From NCBI RefSeq assembly GCF_000756665.1, contig NZ_ARXV01000007.1:62001-126000 (forward strand): a stretch of DNA of 64,000 nucleotides, written 5' to 3'. Each line of letters starts with the position of its first letter. The first letter of the stretch is position 1. Made by a program: the position numbers and the translations under genes. The notes under the pieces were generated by a model that was not told where the DNA came from, searched no databases, and worked only from the letters and a program-made list of their open reading frames with translations. This document shows, piece after piece, positions 1 to 7,928 of this stretch. This DNA comes from Alcanivorax nanhaiticus (GTDB taxonomy: Bacteria; Pseudomonadota; Gammaproteobacteria; Pseudomonadales; Alcanivoracaceae).

Positions 1-1819
1 GGGAGCGGCTCAACACATCGCGCGCGAACAACATCATCAGCCGGTCTGGCCAGATGATCTCCCCCCGGTTGGTGACGACGGCCACGCGATCGCCATCGCC
101 ATCGAAGGCCAGACCCAGATCCAGCTTTTCCTGATCCACCAGACGAATCAGGTCGGCCAGATTCTCCGGGTTGCCGGGATCGGGGGCATGATTGGGGAAG
201 TTGCCATCAATTTCGGTATAAAGGGCGGACACTTCACAGCCCAGTTGGGTGAACATTTTGGGAGCCAGCTCGCCAGTGGCACCGTTGCCGCAGTCGATGC
301 CAATTTTCAGGGGCCGGGCCAGTACGATGTCATTGGTCACATCCGCAAGGTAGCGATCGTTGATATCCAGTTCTTGCTCGCGCCCCTGGCCTTCATTGAA
401 ATCGCCAGTGCTGATACGCGTCCTGATGGCCTGAATGCGATCGCCATACAGGGTTTCGCCCTTGATAACGATTTTCATGCCGTTATGGGTGGGCGGGTTG
501 TGACTGCCAGTGACCATGACGCCGGTTTGTGTCTCCAGGACTTCGGTGGCGTAGTAGAGCACCGGGCTGGGTACCAGCCCCAGGTTGATCACATCACGGC
601 CGGATTCCAGCAACCCCTTGATCAGTGAGCGGGTCAGTTCCGGGCTTGAGAGGCGGCCGTCGCGAGCCACAAGCACCGTTTGTTGGCCAGCTTCGCTGGC
701 TTCGGTGCCAATGGCGCGACCGAGCAGGTAAGCACCCTGGGCGGTGAGCGTCACGCCAGCAACACCACGAATGTCGTAAGCGCGGAAAATTTCTTCCGGC
801 AGACTCTCGCCCTGACGTTCATCCACCAGCAGGATGCCGTCATCATCGCTCTCTTCGATTTCCACTGCCTGGCTGGGTTTGGCCTTGGTGGTAGCCGGGG
901 CATTACGGCTGCGCAGCTTTTCGGCAGATTTCGCCTGGGCATCGGTAACGGTCTGGAACAATGGAAAGTGGAAACGGTTACGGGCGGTGACGCCGGGCTG
1001 GCGAGCCAGTTCATCGTTATAGCGGATCAGCTCGGCGGCATCCTGACGTAGTGCGCGAACCAGCAAGCGGTTGACCAGCAAGGTGGCCCCCAGCAGAACG
1101 ACCAGGGACAGACCAAGCGCCACGCCGGCCAGCAGGGATAGGCTGCTGTTGGGGGTGGGCAAGGTGAAATTGACAGAGATGGGGCCTGCCGTCGCGGTGG
1201 CGGTGGCCCCCGTGACTTGTTGTGTGCTGGTAAAGAGGGTGGTGCTGCCGTGTTTGATGGTGACCTGGGTGCCGGCGGGCACGCTGGCTTGGATCAGGGT
1301 GTTCAGGGATGCCAGTGAGCGGGTCAGCAGAAGCACGCCATTTTTATTCTTGGTTGCCTGGGCTATGACCAGTTCCGGGGGGCTGCCGGCAATCAATGCG
1401 GGTGACGGCTGGTTGCCCAGACGAATTTGCTTGAGTAGTTCCTGGGCGGTATAGCTGAGGGCGTCGGTGTTGTTGCCGCGCCGCGGAATCAGGGTCAGCG
1501 TGGCATTGGATAACCACAGGTGGGGGCTGGCGTTGAAGCTGGCTTCGGTGCCGTTAATGAGGGCGCTTTCTACATCCGGCCGCTCACTGATCAGAGTCAG
1601 CTGGTGCTGAGTGTCAACAAGGTAGCCATTGACCTGCTGTGCCAGTGCGCTGGCCACCATGGTGGCCTGATTCTGTTGTTGCTGCTGAAGTTCGCTGCTA
1701 TTCAGCCAAGTGTAGAGTGAGGCAATGCTGCCGATGACGGCCAACATGCCGGCCAGCATCAGCGGCAGCAATTGTTTCATGGCACTGGTGTTGGCGTTGT
1801 TCTTGTTGTTTTTCCCCAT
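1..1819 (-). CDS. algC: Phosphomannomutase/phosphoglucomutase with N-terminal membrane sensor region (partial, 3' end outside window)
   Basis: Interconverts hexose 1- and 6-phosphates for exopolysaccharide and LPS precursors. Read on the minus strand, the product starts MGKNNKNNANTSAMKQ, then has a membrane segment, a roughly 200-residue extracytoplasmic-type region and a second membrane segment (LLAGVALGLSLVVLLGATLL). A linker leads to the mutase domain beginning EEIFRAYDIRGVAG. The catalytic phosphoserine loop TGSHNPP and the metal loop FDGDGDR are both visible. The long N-terminal extension resembles that of the Pseudomonas aeruginosa AlgC locus product rather than the short form. The start is chosen for a strong GGAGGGG ribosome site at 1822-1828. 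An internal ATG at 1780 is the alternative. The gene runs off the left edge, so the C-terminal domain is not seen. Confidence 0.9.
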   Translation of the reverse strand, partial: MGKNNKNNANTSAMKQLLPLMLAGMLAVIGSIASLYTWLNSSELQQQQQNQATMVASALAQQVNGYLVDTQHQLTLISERPDVESALINGTEASFNASPHLWLSNATLTLIPRRGNNTDALSYTAQELLKQIRLGNQPSPALIAGSPPELVIAQATKNKNGVLLLTRSLASLNTLIQASVPAGTQVTIKHGSTTLFTSTQQVTGATATATAGPISVNFTLPTPNSSLSLLAGVALGLSLVVLLGATLLVNRLLVRALRQDAAELIRYNDELARQPGVTARNRFHFPLFQTVTDAQAKSAEKLRSRNAPATTKAKPSQAVEIEESDDDGILLVDERQGESLPEEIFRAYDIRGVAGVTLTAQGAYLLGRAIGTEASEAGQQTVLVARDGRLSSPELTRSLIKGLLESGRDVINLGLVPSPVLYYATEVLETQTGVMVTGSHNPPTHNGMKIVIKGETLYGDRIQAIRTRISTGDFNEGQGREQELDINDRYLADVTNDIVLARPLKIGIDCGNGATGELAPKMFTQLGCEVSALYTEIDGNFPNHAPDPGNPENLADLIRLVDQEKLDLGLAFDGDGDRVAVVTNRGEIIWPDRLMMLFARDVLSRS

Positions 1820-1864
1820 ATCCCCTCCGCAAAGCGGTTGCGCTTTTATTGCCGGTCTACAGTG

Positions 1865-2317
1865 TTATTGTCGGCCGCTGTGTCCGAAACCGCCGCTCCC
1901 ACGTTCGGTGCTGGTGAAAGTATCCACTTGTTCCAGTTGGACTTGCATGACCGGCACGATGACCAGCTGGGCGATTCGCTCACCGGGCTCAATGGTGAAG
2001 GGTTGCTGGCCACGGTTCCAGCAGGACACCATCAGCTCCCCCTGATAGTCGGAATCGATCAGCCCCACCAGGTTGCCCAGCACGATGCCATGTTTATGAC
2101 CGAGCCCGGAGCGAGGCAGGATCATGCCGGCGTAGCCCGGATCGCTGATGTGAATGGCCATGCCCGTGGGCAGCAGTTGGGTGTCGCCGGGAGCCAGGGT
2201 GAGTGGCTCTTTGACCATGGCGCGCAGATCGAGCCCGGCGGAGCCGTCGGTGGCGTAATGGGGCAGCGGAATGTTGTCACCCAGTCGTGGGTCGAGTACG
2301 CGGTACTGCAGTTTCAT
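1865..2317 (-). CDS. dut: dUTP diphosphatase
   Basis: Hydrolyses dUTP to dUMP and pyrophosphate, keeping uracil out of DNA and feeding dTMP synthesis. The 150-residue protein has the family's five motifs: [42 protein letters not shown] and the glycine-rich C-terminal [12 protein letters not shown] that closes over the active site. Full length for a homotrimeric dUTPase. It lies between coaBC and algC in the same direction, the order known from pseudomonads. Confidence 0.97.
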   Translation of the reverse strand: MKLQYRVLDPRLGDNIPLPHYATDGSAGLDLRAMVKEPLTLAPGDTQLLPTGMAIHISDPGYAGMILPRSGLGHKHGIVLGNLVGLIDSDYQGELMVSCWNRGQQPFTIEPGERIAQLVIVPVMQVQLEQVDTFTSTERGSGGFGHSGRQ

Positions 2318-2334
2318 GGATCAGTTCCTGATTG

Positions 2335-2493
2335 CTGGACGCGTGACGCTTGATGCCTGACGCAACAAACGTCATCTGTCCGAACGGTTATGGGGTTGTG
2401 TCACCGCCGTTGCAGTTGCAACCCGCTATTAAATGCGAAGTGCCGGATTCCAGAGGCGCTATATTTTAGCGTCCGGCATTGGCCGTCCGGCAT
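2335..2493. repeat. GACGCTT-type heptamer repeat pair between dut and coaBC
   Basis: The left arm at about 2335-2365 reads as consecutive 7-mers GACGCGT, GACGCTT, GATGCCT, GACGCAA. The right arm at about 2469-2493 contains GCGTCCGGCAT and CCGTCCGGCAT, whose reverse complement resembles the left arm (ATGCCGGACGC against ATGCCTGACGC). The arms are imperfect and about 100 bp apart. This looks like a degenerate member of the 7-bp-period repeat elements seen elsewhere in the window. Confidence 0.5.
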
Positions 2494-2499
2494 CTTGTG

Positions 2500-3699
2500 T
2501 CAATCTTTATACCTTATCGCGATCAACTCAATCAGCTGTTTGGCAATCTGGGTTTTGGAGGCCAGCGGCAATACTTTGTGGCCGCCGGGCCAGATGACGG
2601 TGAGGGCATTGTTATCACTGTTGAAGCCCACGTTGCTGCCAGATACGTCGTTGGTGGCGATCATATCCAGTTTCTTGTTGACCAGTTTCCCTTCCGCGTA
2701 GGCCATTACGTCCTGGGTCTCGGCAGCGAAACCCACGGTGAAGGGGCGTTTTTCGTGCCCGGCGACGGACGCGACGATGTCCGGGTTTTTCACCAGGGTA
2801 AGGTGAATTTCCTCGGTGGATTTCTTGATCTTGTGATCGGCGGTGACGGTGGGGCGGTAATCCGCCACGGCGGCGGTGGCGATGAACACATCGCAGCCAT
2901 CGCTCACTACATCCATGCAGGTTTCAAACATGTCGATGGCGCGTACCACGTCAATACGGGTAACGCGATTGGGAGTCGGCAGGTTCACCGGGCCGGCGAT
3001 GAGGGTGACACGGGCACCGGCTTCAGCGGCAGCTTCCGCCAGAGCAAAGCCCATCTTGCCGGAGCTTTTGTTGGTGATGTAGCGCACCGGGTCAATGGCC
3101 TCACGGGTGGGGCCTGCGGTGATCACTACATGTTTGCCGGTGAGCAGTTCGTAATCGAAAACGTCGGCAGCCTGTTCAATGATCTCCAGCGGCTCAAGCA
3201 TACGCCCTGCGCCCACATCCCCACAGGCCTGACTGCCGGAGCCGGGGCCGAATACATGTACGCCTTTTTCCTGCAGCATCAGCAAATTCTGCTGGGTGCT
3301 CTTGTCGGCCCACATCTGTTGATTCATGGCCGGGGCAATGGCGATGGGGGCGCCGGTGGCAAGGCACAGGGTGTTGAGCAGATCGTTGCCGTGGCCGTGG
3401 GCCAGTCGTGCCATGAAGTTGGCCGAAGCCGGGGCAATGAGCACCAGATCCGCCCAGCGGGCCAGTTCGATATGGCCCATGGCGGCTTCGGCGGCCGGGT
3501 CCAGCAGGGTGGTGTGCACCGGGTTGCCGGAAAGCGCCTGCATGGTCAGCGGGGTAATGAACTCGCAGGCTCCCTGGGTCATCACGACCCGGACCTGTGC
3601 GCCAGCGTCCTGCAGGCGGCGCACCAGATCCGCCGCCTTGTAGGCAGCAATGCCGCCGGTGACACCCAGCAGGATGCGTTTGTTGACCAGTCGTTGCAT
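2500..3699 (-). CDS. coaBC: Bifunctional phosphopantothenoylcysteine decarboxylase / phosphopantothenate-cysteine ligase
   Basis: Carries out two consecutive steps of coenzyme A synthesis: ligation of cysteine to phosphopantothenate, then FMN-dependent decarboxylation to phosphopantetheine. From [16 protein letters not shown] the product is 399 residues, normal for Dfp. The N-terminal CoaC flavoprotein half has [13 protein letters not shown] [14 protein letters not shown] and the PAMNQQMW stretch. The C-terminal CoaB half has [17 protein letters not shown] and the KIKK loop. An open frame continues upstream but has no CoaC homology, so the start at 3699 is preferred. Divergent from radC. Confidence 0.95.
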   Translation of the reverse strand: MQRLVNKRILLGVTGGIAAYKAADLVRRLQDAGAQVRVVMTQGACEFITPLTMQALSGNPVHTTLLDPAAEAAMGHIELARWADLVLIAPASANFMARLAHGHGNDLLNTLCLATGAPIAIAPAMNQQMWADKSTQQNLLMLQEKGVHVFGPGSGSQACGDVGAGRMLEPLEIIEQAADVFDYELLTGKHVVITAGPTREAIDPVRYITNKSSGKMGFALAEAAAEAGARVTLIAGPVNLPTPNRVTRIDVVRAIDMFETCMDVVSDGCDVFIATAAVADYRPTVTADHKIKKSTEEIHLTLVKNPDIVASVAGHEKRPFTVGFAAETQDVMAYAEGKLVNKKLDMIATNDVSGSNVGFNSDNNALTVIWPGGHKVLPLASKTQIAKQLIELIAIRYKD

Positions 3700-3871
3700 G
3701 CGAAAACCCTTCAATGGCTGACGGCAATCATGGCAAATCTCTTCTGCCGGCGCTGCCCCAGAACTGCTACTAATTTCAGGCGCATAGGGTAGCACTGTAA
3801 GAGAGACGCGGCACGCTGCACACAACGAGTTGCGGCAAAGGTGCCTTTTCATAGTGAAGACAGGGAGAGTC

Positions 3872-4546
3872 ATGGCGATTACTGATTGGCCGGTGGATGA
3901 GCGGCCCCGGGAAAAACTGCTGGCGCGGGGGGCGGGCGCACTCAGCGATGCGGAGCTACTGGCGATCTTTCTGCGCACTGGCCAGCAGGGTCTGACAGCG
4001 GTGGATCTGGCCCGTCAGCAGTTGACCGCCGGGGGCGGGTTAAGGGCCATGCTGGACAGCAGTCCTGAAGCCATGGCCCGGTTGCCGGGTATGGGGGCGG
4101 CGCGGCGTGCCTTGTTGCTGGCGGCACTGGAATTGGGGCGGCGCTATCTGGCCGAGCCGCTGGAGCGAGGGTTGCCGCTGGATAATCCGGACAAGGCTGG
4201 GCAGCTGCTCACGGCTCGGTTGCGCGGGCTGCCCTATGAAGTGTTTGCCTGCCTGTTTCTGGATAACAAGCATCGGCTGATTGCCTATGAGCAGCTTTTT
4301 CAGGGCACCATCGATGCGGCGGCGGTCTATCCCCGTGAGGTGTTGCGCCGGGCCATGGATCACAATGCGGCGGCGGTGATTCTGGCCCATAACCATCCCT
4401 CTGGGGTGGCCGAGCCGAGTCAGTCCGATCATGCCATCACCCGGCGATTGGTGGAGACGCTGGGGTTGGTGGATATCCGTGTACTGGATCATCTGGTGAT
4501 AGGTGACGGAGGGTGGGTGTCTCTGGCGGCGCGTGGGGCGGTGTAG
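3872..4546 (+). CDS. radC: RadC family JAB-domain protein
   Basis: A 224-residue RadC (UPF0758) protein. The N-terminal helix-hairpin-helix-like part includes [22 protein letters not shown]. The C-terminal JAB/MPN metalloprotease-like domain keeps the signature HNHPSG...D ([14 protein letters not shown]). Biochemical function is unsettled; the old link to DNA repair is not well supported. The start at 3872 has GGGAGAG upstream and matches the usual N-terminus ([15 protein letters not shown]). Confidence 0.93.
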   Translation: MAITDWPVDERPREKLLARGAGALSDAELLAIFLRTGQQGLTAVDLARQQLTAGGGLRAMLDSSPEAMARLPGMGAARRALLLAALELGRRYLAEPLERGLPLDNPDKAGQLLTARLRGLPYEVFACLFLDNKHRLIAYEQLFQGTIDAAAVYPREVLRRAMDHNAAAVILAHNHPSGVAEPSQSDHAITRRLVETLGLVDIRVLDHLVIGDGGWVSLAARGAV

Positions 4547-4559
4547 CCAGGTGGTGTGC

Positions 4560-4593
4560 GGCGGAGATCGGCCTTCGCCGATTTCCGCCCTAC
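4560..4593 (-). repeat. REP palindrome (CTAC end on plus strand)
   Basis: The palindrome GCGGAGATCGGC / GCCGATTTCCGC is followed by CTAC, that is, a GTAG-headed REP read on the minus strand. It pairs with the plus-strand REP at 4687. Immediately downstream of radC. Confidence 0.8.
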
Positions 4594-4686
4594 GAAAAGT
4601 TCTGCGGCCCGCAGGGTGGAAATTGTTCGCCGCGTTCACCCCTTCGGGGCCAGCCCGCGGCTGTTCTGCTGGAGCTGGTTGGTCGT

Positions 4687-4720
4687 GTAGGGCGGAAATG
4701 GGCGTCAGCCCATCTCCGCC
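4687..4720 (+). repeat. REP palindrome with GTAG head
   Basis: GTAG is followed by GGCGGAAATGGGC, a GTCA loop and GCCCATCTCCGCC. This is the classic REP layout of a GTAG tetranucleotide and an imperfect stem-loop. It lies 15 bp upstream of the RAYT start codon. Confidence 0.85.
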
Positions 4721-4735
4721 ATTTTGGAGGCAAGG

Positions 4736-5209
4736 ATGCCGAATTATCGCAGGAACTATGTGCCTGGAGGGTGCTATTTCTTTACCGTCAATCTGCATGA
4801 CCGCAGTCAGGACCTGCTGACCCGGCACTGGCCCCAATTGCGGCAGGCAATCCGCAGGGTGCGCTCAGAGCGGCCTTTCCGGCTGGAGGCGCTGGTGGTA
4901 CTGCCGGATCATCTGCATGCGGTCTGGACCTTGCCGGAGGGTGAGGCGGATTTTTCGAGCCGTTGGCGGGGCATTAAGAGCCGTTTCAGCAAGTCTCTGG
5001 CTCTGGATGGGCCGGTCTGGCAACGACGTTTCTGGGAGCATACGCTGAAGGATGAGACCAGTTATCGGCGGCATGTGAATTATGTGCATTTGAATCCGGT
5101 TAAGCATGGGTGGGTGACCAGGGCGAGGGATTGGCCGTATTCCACGTTCCATCAGTATGTGGAGAACGGGATTTATTCGCTGGATTGGATGGGGGAGGCT
5201 GGCGGATAA
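4736..5209 (+). CDS. REP-associated tyrosine transposase (RAYT / TnpA-REP)
   Basis: A single-strand nuclease of the HUH Y1 family, thought to recognise and spread REP palindromes. The 157-residue protein has the HUH motif in LPDHLHAVW and the catalytic tyrosine context HVNYVHLNPVKHG. The N-terminus MPNYRRNYVPGGCYFFTVNL is typical of the family. The ATG at 4736 follows GGAGGCAAGG. The gene is flanked on both sides by REP pairs in opposite orientation, forming a complete REPtron. Length and motifs are intact, so it may be active. Confidence 0.93.
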   Translation: MPNYRRNYVPGGCYFFTVNLHDRSQDLLTRHWPQLRQAIRRVRSERPFRLEALVVLPDHLHAVWTLPEGEADFSSRWRGIKSRFSKSLALDGPVWQRRFWEHTLKDETSYRRHVNYVHLNPVKHGWVTRARDWPYSTFHQYVENGIYSLDWMGEAGG

Positions 5210-5210
5210 T

Positions 5211-5243
5211 GGTGGAGATGGCCTTCGGCCATTTCCACCCTAC
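5211..5243 (-). repeat. REP palindrome downstream of RAYT (CTAC end)
   Basis: GGTGGAGATGGCC, TTC, GGCCATTTCCACC and then CTAC: a minus-oriented REP starting two bases after the RAYT stop. Its stem carries GGTGG where the upstream pair has GGCGG, with compensating changes on the other arm. Confidence 0.85.
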
Positions 5244-5280
5244 GGTGTCGTGCCGAATTTCATGGGGCGGAGTTTGTTGC

Positions 5281-5316
5281 GTAGGGTGGAAATGGCCGAA
5301 GGCCATAGTCACCATC
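5281..5316 (+). repeat. REP palindrome downstream of RAYT (GTAG head)
   Basis: GTAG is followed by GGTGGAAATGGCC, GAA, GGCCATAGTCACC. The right stem is imperfect (AGTCACC for ATTCCACC). It forms an inverted pair with the REP at 5211-5243. Confidence 0.8.
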
Positions 5317-5375
5317 TTTGCCCGCCGCTAACTCCTTGAATGTTGGTGAATCGGGATCGGATTCCAAGATTGTGC

Positions 5376-5404
5376 TTGAATCTTGAGCGGCCCACTGGTA
5401 TAAA
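5376..5404 (+). promoter_or_regulatory. Sigma-70 promoter of rpmB-rpmG
   Basis: TTGAAT, a 17-bp spacer and TATAAA lie 58 bp before the rpmB start. Both hexamers are near consensus with ideal spacing, as expected for a strongly expressed ribosomal protein operon. Confidence 0.75.
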
Positions 5405-5461
5405 ACGCGCCTTTTCCGGGGCTCTACCTTTCCCCCGCAAGAAGAATTACGGAGCAAGACA

Positions 5462-5698
5462 ATGTCCAAAGTTTGCCAGGTTACCGGTAAGCGCCCTGTA
5501 ACGGGCAACAATATTTCGCATTCGCACATCAAGACCAAGCGTCGTTTTGAGCCGAATCTGCACCACCACCGTTTCTGGGTTGAGTCCGAGAAGCGTTTTG
5601 TTCGCCTGCGCGTCAGCTCCAAGGGCATGCGCATCATCGACAAGAAAGGTATTGATACCGTTCTGGCCGATATCCGTTCCCGCGGCGAACGCGTTTAA
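5462..5698 (+). CDS. rpmB: 50S ribosomal protein L28
   Basis: Large-subunit ribosomal protein of 78 residues. The N-terminus [20 protein letters not shown], the [12 protein letters not shown] core and the [16 protein letters not shown] stretch are the L28 signature. Standard length. First gene of the rpmB-rpmG pair, behind a strong promoter. Confidence 0.98.
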   Translation: MSKVCQVTGKRPVTGNNISHSHIKTKRRFEPNLHHHRFWVESEKRFVRLRVSSKGMRIIDKKGIDTVLADIRSRGERV

Positions 5699-5720
5699 GA
5701 CTGAATTAAGGAGTTAACCC

Positions 5721-5888
5721 ATGGCTGGTCCGATTCGTGAAAAGATCCGTCTGGTGTCCTCTGCTGGCACTGGTCACTTCTACACCACGACCAAGAACAA
5801 GCGTCTCCATCCTGAAAAGATGGAAACCAAGAAGTACGATCCGGTTGTGCGCAAGCACGTTGCCTACAAGGAAGCCAAGATTAAGTAA
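5721..5888 (+). CDS. rpmG: 50S ribosomal protein L33
   Basis: A 55-residue protein starting [16 protein letters not shown] and ending [10 protein letters not shown]. The core [24 protein letters not shown] is diagnostic, given here only to name the family. It lacks the CxxC pairs of zinc-binding L33 paralogues, so it is the zinc-free form. It follows rpmB by 22 bp with AAGGAG in the gap and ends before a clear terminator. Confidence 0.97.
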   Translation: MAGPIREKIRLVSSAGTGHFYTTTKNKRLHPEKMETKKYDPVVRKHVAYKEAKIK

Positions 5889-5920
5889 CCCTTAATCCTG
5901 CTGCCTGGCAATACGGACAG

Positions 5921-5949
5921 AAAAAACCCGGCCATGCCGGGTTTTTTTG
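5921..5949 (+). terminator. Rho-independent terminator of rpmBG
   Basis: AAAAAACCCGGC, ATG loop region, GCCGGGTTTTTTT: a GC stem with a run of T on the plus strand and A on the other side, 33 bp after rpmG. Confidence 0.9.
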
Positions 5950-6082
5950 TGCCCGCAGGAGGCTGCCGCGATGCATTCTTTCCGCTTTTGGGGGATAGCG
6001 CGGTGCCGCTTTCGGTTGCTGAGTCTGCTTGCTGGAACCAAATTCAACTTTCTGCAGTGAGCCTATTTGGTGTTTTTTGTTT

Positions 6083-6098
6083 TGTGATTCTGGTCACA
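6083..6098. promoter_or_regulatory. CRP/Vfr-type operator upstream of the Tad operon
   Basis: TGTGATTCTGGTCACA is a perfect TGTGA-N6-TCACA palindrome, about 220 bp before flp. It lies in a 430-bp gene-free stretch (5889-6318) that otherwise holds the rpmG terminator and the flp leader. This is the consensus of cAMP-receptor-type regulators (CRP, Vfr). The link to Tad expression is inferred from position. Confidence 0.6.
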
Positions 6099-6250
6099 AA
6101 AATGCACCCCTGTCCGTTTGTCGTTGTTATCTGGCCGGTGAGAAGCTGGTGAGACGACATTTCTGGTACGCCAGTGTTAGCGTTTACGGTGTGGGAAAGT
6201 TGATTAACACAATGCATACGCAGTGTTTATTGAGGCTTTTTCTCAGGATG

Positions 6251-6286
6251 CCTAGCATATCCAAAAGGATGGATATGTCAGCTAGG
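6251..6286 (+). promoter_or_regulatory. Stem-loop in the flp 5' leader
   Basis: CCTAGC and ATATCC pair with GGATAT and GCTAGG, with a four-base bulge (GTCA) on the right side and an AAAAGGAT loop. It ends about 32 bp before the flp start and carries an unpaired AAGGAT that resembles a ribosome site. It could control translation of the abundant pilin. It does not match any riboswitch I know. Confidence 0.45.
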
Positions 6287-6318
6287 TATGCATACAAGGA
6301 TGTCTTTGGAGAGTCGTG

Positions 6319-6543
6319 ATGAGTAGTATTTCCCGGTTTTATCATTCCCTGTTGGCCCGGCTGTTTACTCGAATGCCTGGTCGCTCTCGTGGGCAGCGCG
6401 GCGCCAGTGCGCTGGAATATATCGTGCTGGCGGCGGCCCTGATTATCATCATTGGGGGGCTTGCCACCAATGATACCGTGTCGACGGCGCTGGAAGGCGC
6501 ATTCGAGAACCTGTTCTCTGATGCGGCGGCAGGCGGCGGCTGA
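6319..6543 (+). CDS. flp: Flp-type major pilin
   Basis: Structural subunit of the Tad/Flp pilus. A basic 25-residue leader ends ...RGQRG, followed by the mature start ASALEYIVLAAALIIIIGG. Cleavage after Gly with Glu at mature position 5 and Tyr at 6 is the Flp signature. The mature pilin is about 47 residues and ends in a short glycine/alanine tail (DAAAGGG). A GTG directly upstream could also start it; the ATG at 6319 sits better behind GGAGAG. First gene of the Tad operon. Confidence 0.93.
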   Translation: MSSISRFYHSLLARLFTRMPGRSRGQRGASALEYIVLAAALIIIIGGLATNDTVSTALEGAFENLFSDAAAGGG

Positions 6544-6569
6544 AGCCTGAGCCGGCTGGAAGTTTCCTC

Positions 6570-7025
6570 GTGAAGGGTCGTCACCTGCAATTCGGCGCGG
6601 TTGCGCTGGAATTCATCATGCTGTTTCCGTTTGTGGTTGCCATGTTGTATGGCGCAGCGGTGTACGGCCTTACCTTTTTTGCTCAATACCGGATGCAGAA
6701 CGCCGTGGATACGGCGGTGGCGACAGCCCTGTATCTGGATCGCTCTGCCTATGAAGAAAGTGAGGCGCTGTCTGCTGCCGTGACTCAGCGCGCAAACACC
6801 GCTCTGGCGGGGCTGGTGGCGGAATTGCCTCAGAGCTTGAGAAATCTGAACACCGATGCGGCTTGCTCGCTGGAAGCAGTGGCGGGCATTGAAATGCTGC
6901 GTTGTCAGCTGGTGTATAACAATTATGCGGAAAATCCCATTGCGCCTGCGCTTGATTTCGGCATGCTGGGAGCATTCCCTCCATTACCTGCACAGCTGGA
7001 TGTGAATGCAAGAGCGGCTTTCTGA
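6570..7025 (+). CDS. tadE: TadE-like pseudopilin
   Basis: Minor pseudopilin of the Tad system. Starts with GTG. It has a prepilin-like processing region QFGAVALEFIMLFPFVVAML, with Gly before AVALEF and Glu at mature position 5, then a single N-terminal membrane helix and a small periplasmic domain with two cysteines (Cys in DAACSLEA and EMLRCQLV). 151 residues. Needs a prepilin peptidase that is not encoded nearby. Confidence 0.82.
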   Translation: MKGRHLQFGAVALEFIMLFPFVVAMLYGAAVYGLTFFAQYRMQNAVDTAVATALYLDRSAYEESEALSAAVTQRANTALAGLVAELPQSLRNLNTDAACSLEAVAGIEMLRCQLVYNNYAENPIAPALDFGMLGAFPPLPAQLDVNARAAF

Positions 7026-7079
7026 GGGTTGGTAGCCGCAACATAAGAAACAGACCGACACGGATGTTCCGGAGAGAAC

Positions 7080-7928
7080 ATGGGATCAAGACTGTTGTAC
7101 ATGCTGCCAGCACTGACGGTGGCATTGCTTGCTCTGATATTGGCGGTGGTGGGATTAAGTCGTCATCCGGATTCCTCACTGAGTGTGTCCCAGGCAGACA
7201 AGGATGATGCCCGTCAGGAGCAGCAGGCTCCCGCATTTCGCTATTGGGTGGTTACCCGTAGCCTGAATATTGGCGATGAGCTGGATGAAGAATCGCTGGC
7301 GGTGGTGTCCTCGCCAGCCCCCATCGCCAACGTGCTGACTGCGGATCAAGACGTGGTCGGCAAAGCTCTGCGTCAATTTGCCCGTCCGGGCGAACTGCTT
7401 TCCCGTAATCATCTGGAATCTGGTGGCACCTTGCCTGGTACCTTGCCAGCGGGTTATCGCGCTTTGGCAGTGGCGGTGGATGATGTGGTCATGGCCGGTG
7501 GTCTGGTGTCGCCTGGCGACCTGGTGGATGTGGTGGTGGCTTTCCGCAAAGGCGATGGTGAGCGAGACAACCCGGCGGCCATGGTGTTGCTGAGCAATGT
7601 GCAGGTGCTGGCGGTGAAAGGCGCTATGGCAGAGGCGCAGTCCGGCCAGGATCGTGAACAGCAGCGGCGCAATAACACGGTGGTGCTGGCGGTACCTGCC
7701 GACAAGATGCCGGCGGTGCTGCTGGCAGAGGAAGAGGGGGCATTGCGGCTTGCTGTGGTGGCCAGCGAAGACAAGAGTCTGGCGGCGACAGGTGCCGGTA
7801 AGGGCAGTAAACCGGTGTACTACCGGGATCTGTTCCCGGGTAAGGCGGCTCCGGTTCGCAAGGCGGCACCAGGGCAGCGGGTGGAAGTTTACGAGGGATC
7901 GGATTCAAGGAGCACCTATGTGCGTTAG
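7080..7928 (+). CDS. cpaB: Flp pilus assembly protein CpaB/RcpC
   Basis: Periplasmic/inner-membrane component with an SAF/beta-clip domain, thought to stabilise the secretin. The N-terminal membrane anchor is LLYMLPALTVALLALILAVVG. The SAF region starts at RYWVVTRSLNIGDELDEE-like FRYWVVTRSLNIGDEL. The later motif RALAVAVDDVVMAGGLVSPGD is typical of CpaB. 282 residues. The stop overlaps the start of the secretin gene. Confidence 0.92.
   Translation: MGSRLLYMLPALTVALLALILAVVGLSRHPDSSLSVSQADKDDARQEQQAPAFRYWVVTRSLNIGDELDEESLAVVSSPAPIANVLTADQDVVGKALRQFARPGELLSRNHLESGGTLPGTLPAGYRALAVAVDDVVMAGGLVSPGDLVDVVVAFRKGDGERDNPAAMVLLSNVQVLAVKGAMAEAQSGQDREQQRRNNTVVLAVPADKMPAVLLAEEEGALRLAVVASEDKSLAATGAGKGSKPVYYRDLFPGKAAPVRKAAPGQRVEVYEGSDSRSTYVR

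Noticed and set aside
2479..3792. 437-residue plus-strand open frame opposite coaBC
   Set aside because: Antisense shadow of a clear CoaBC gene in GC-rich DNA; no family features. The same applies to plus-strand frames opposite algC, hyuA, LanM and thiG.
5950..6318. c-di-GMP riboswitch upstream of the Tad operon
   Set aside because: Considered because of the pilus context, but the conserved GEMM core is not present. Only a simple bulged hairpin is seen.
6029..6319. Open frame of 96 residues in the flp leader
   Set aside because: No ribosome site and unusual composition. It overlaps the CRP-type site and leader hairpin, so it is regulatory sequence rather than a gene.
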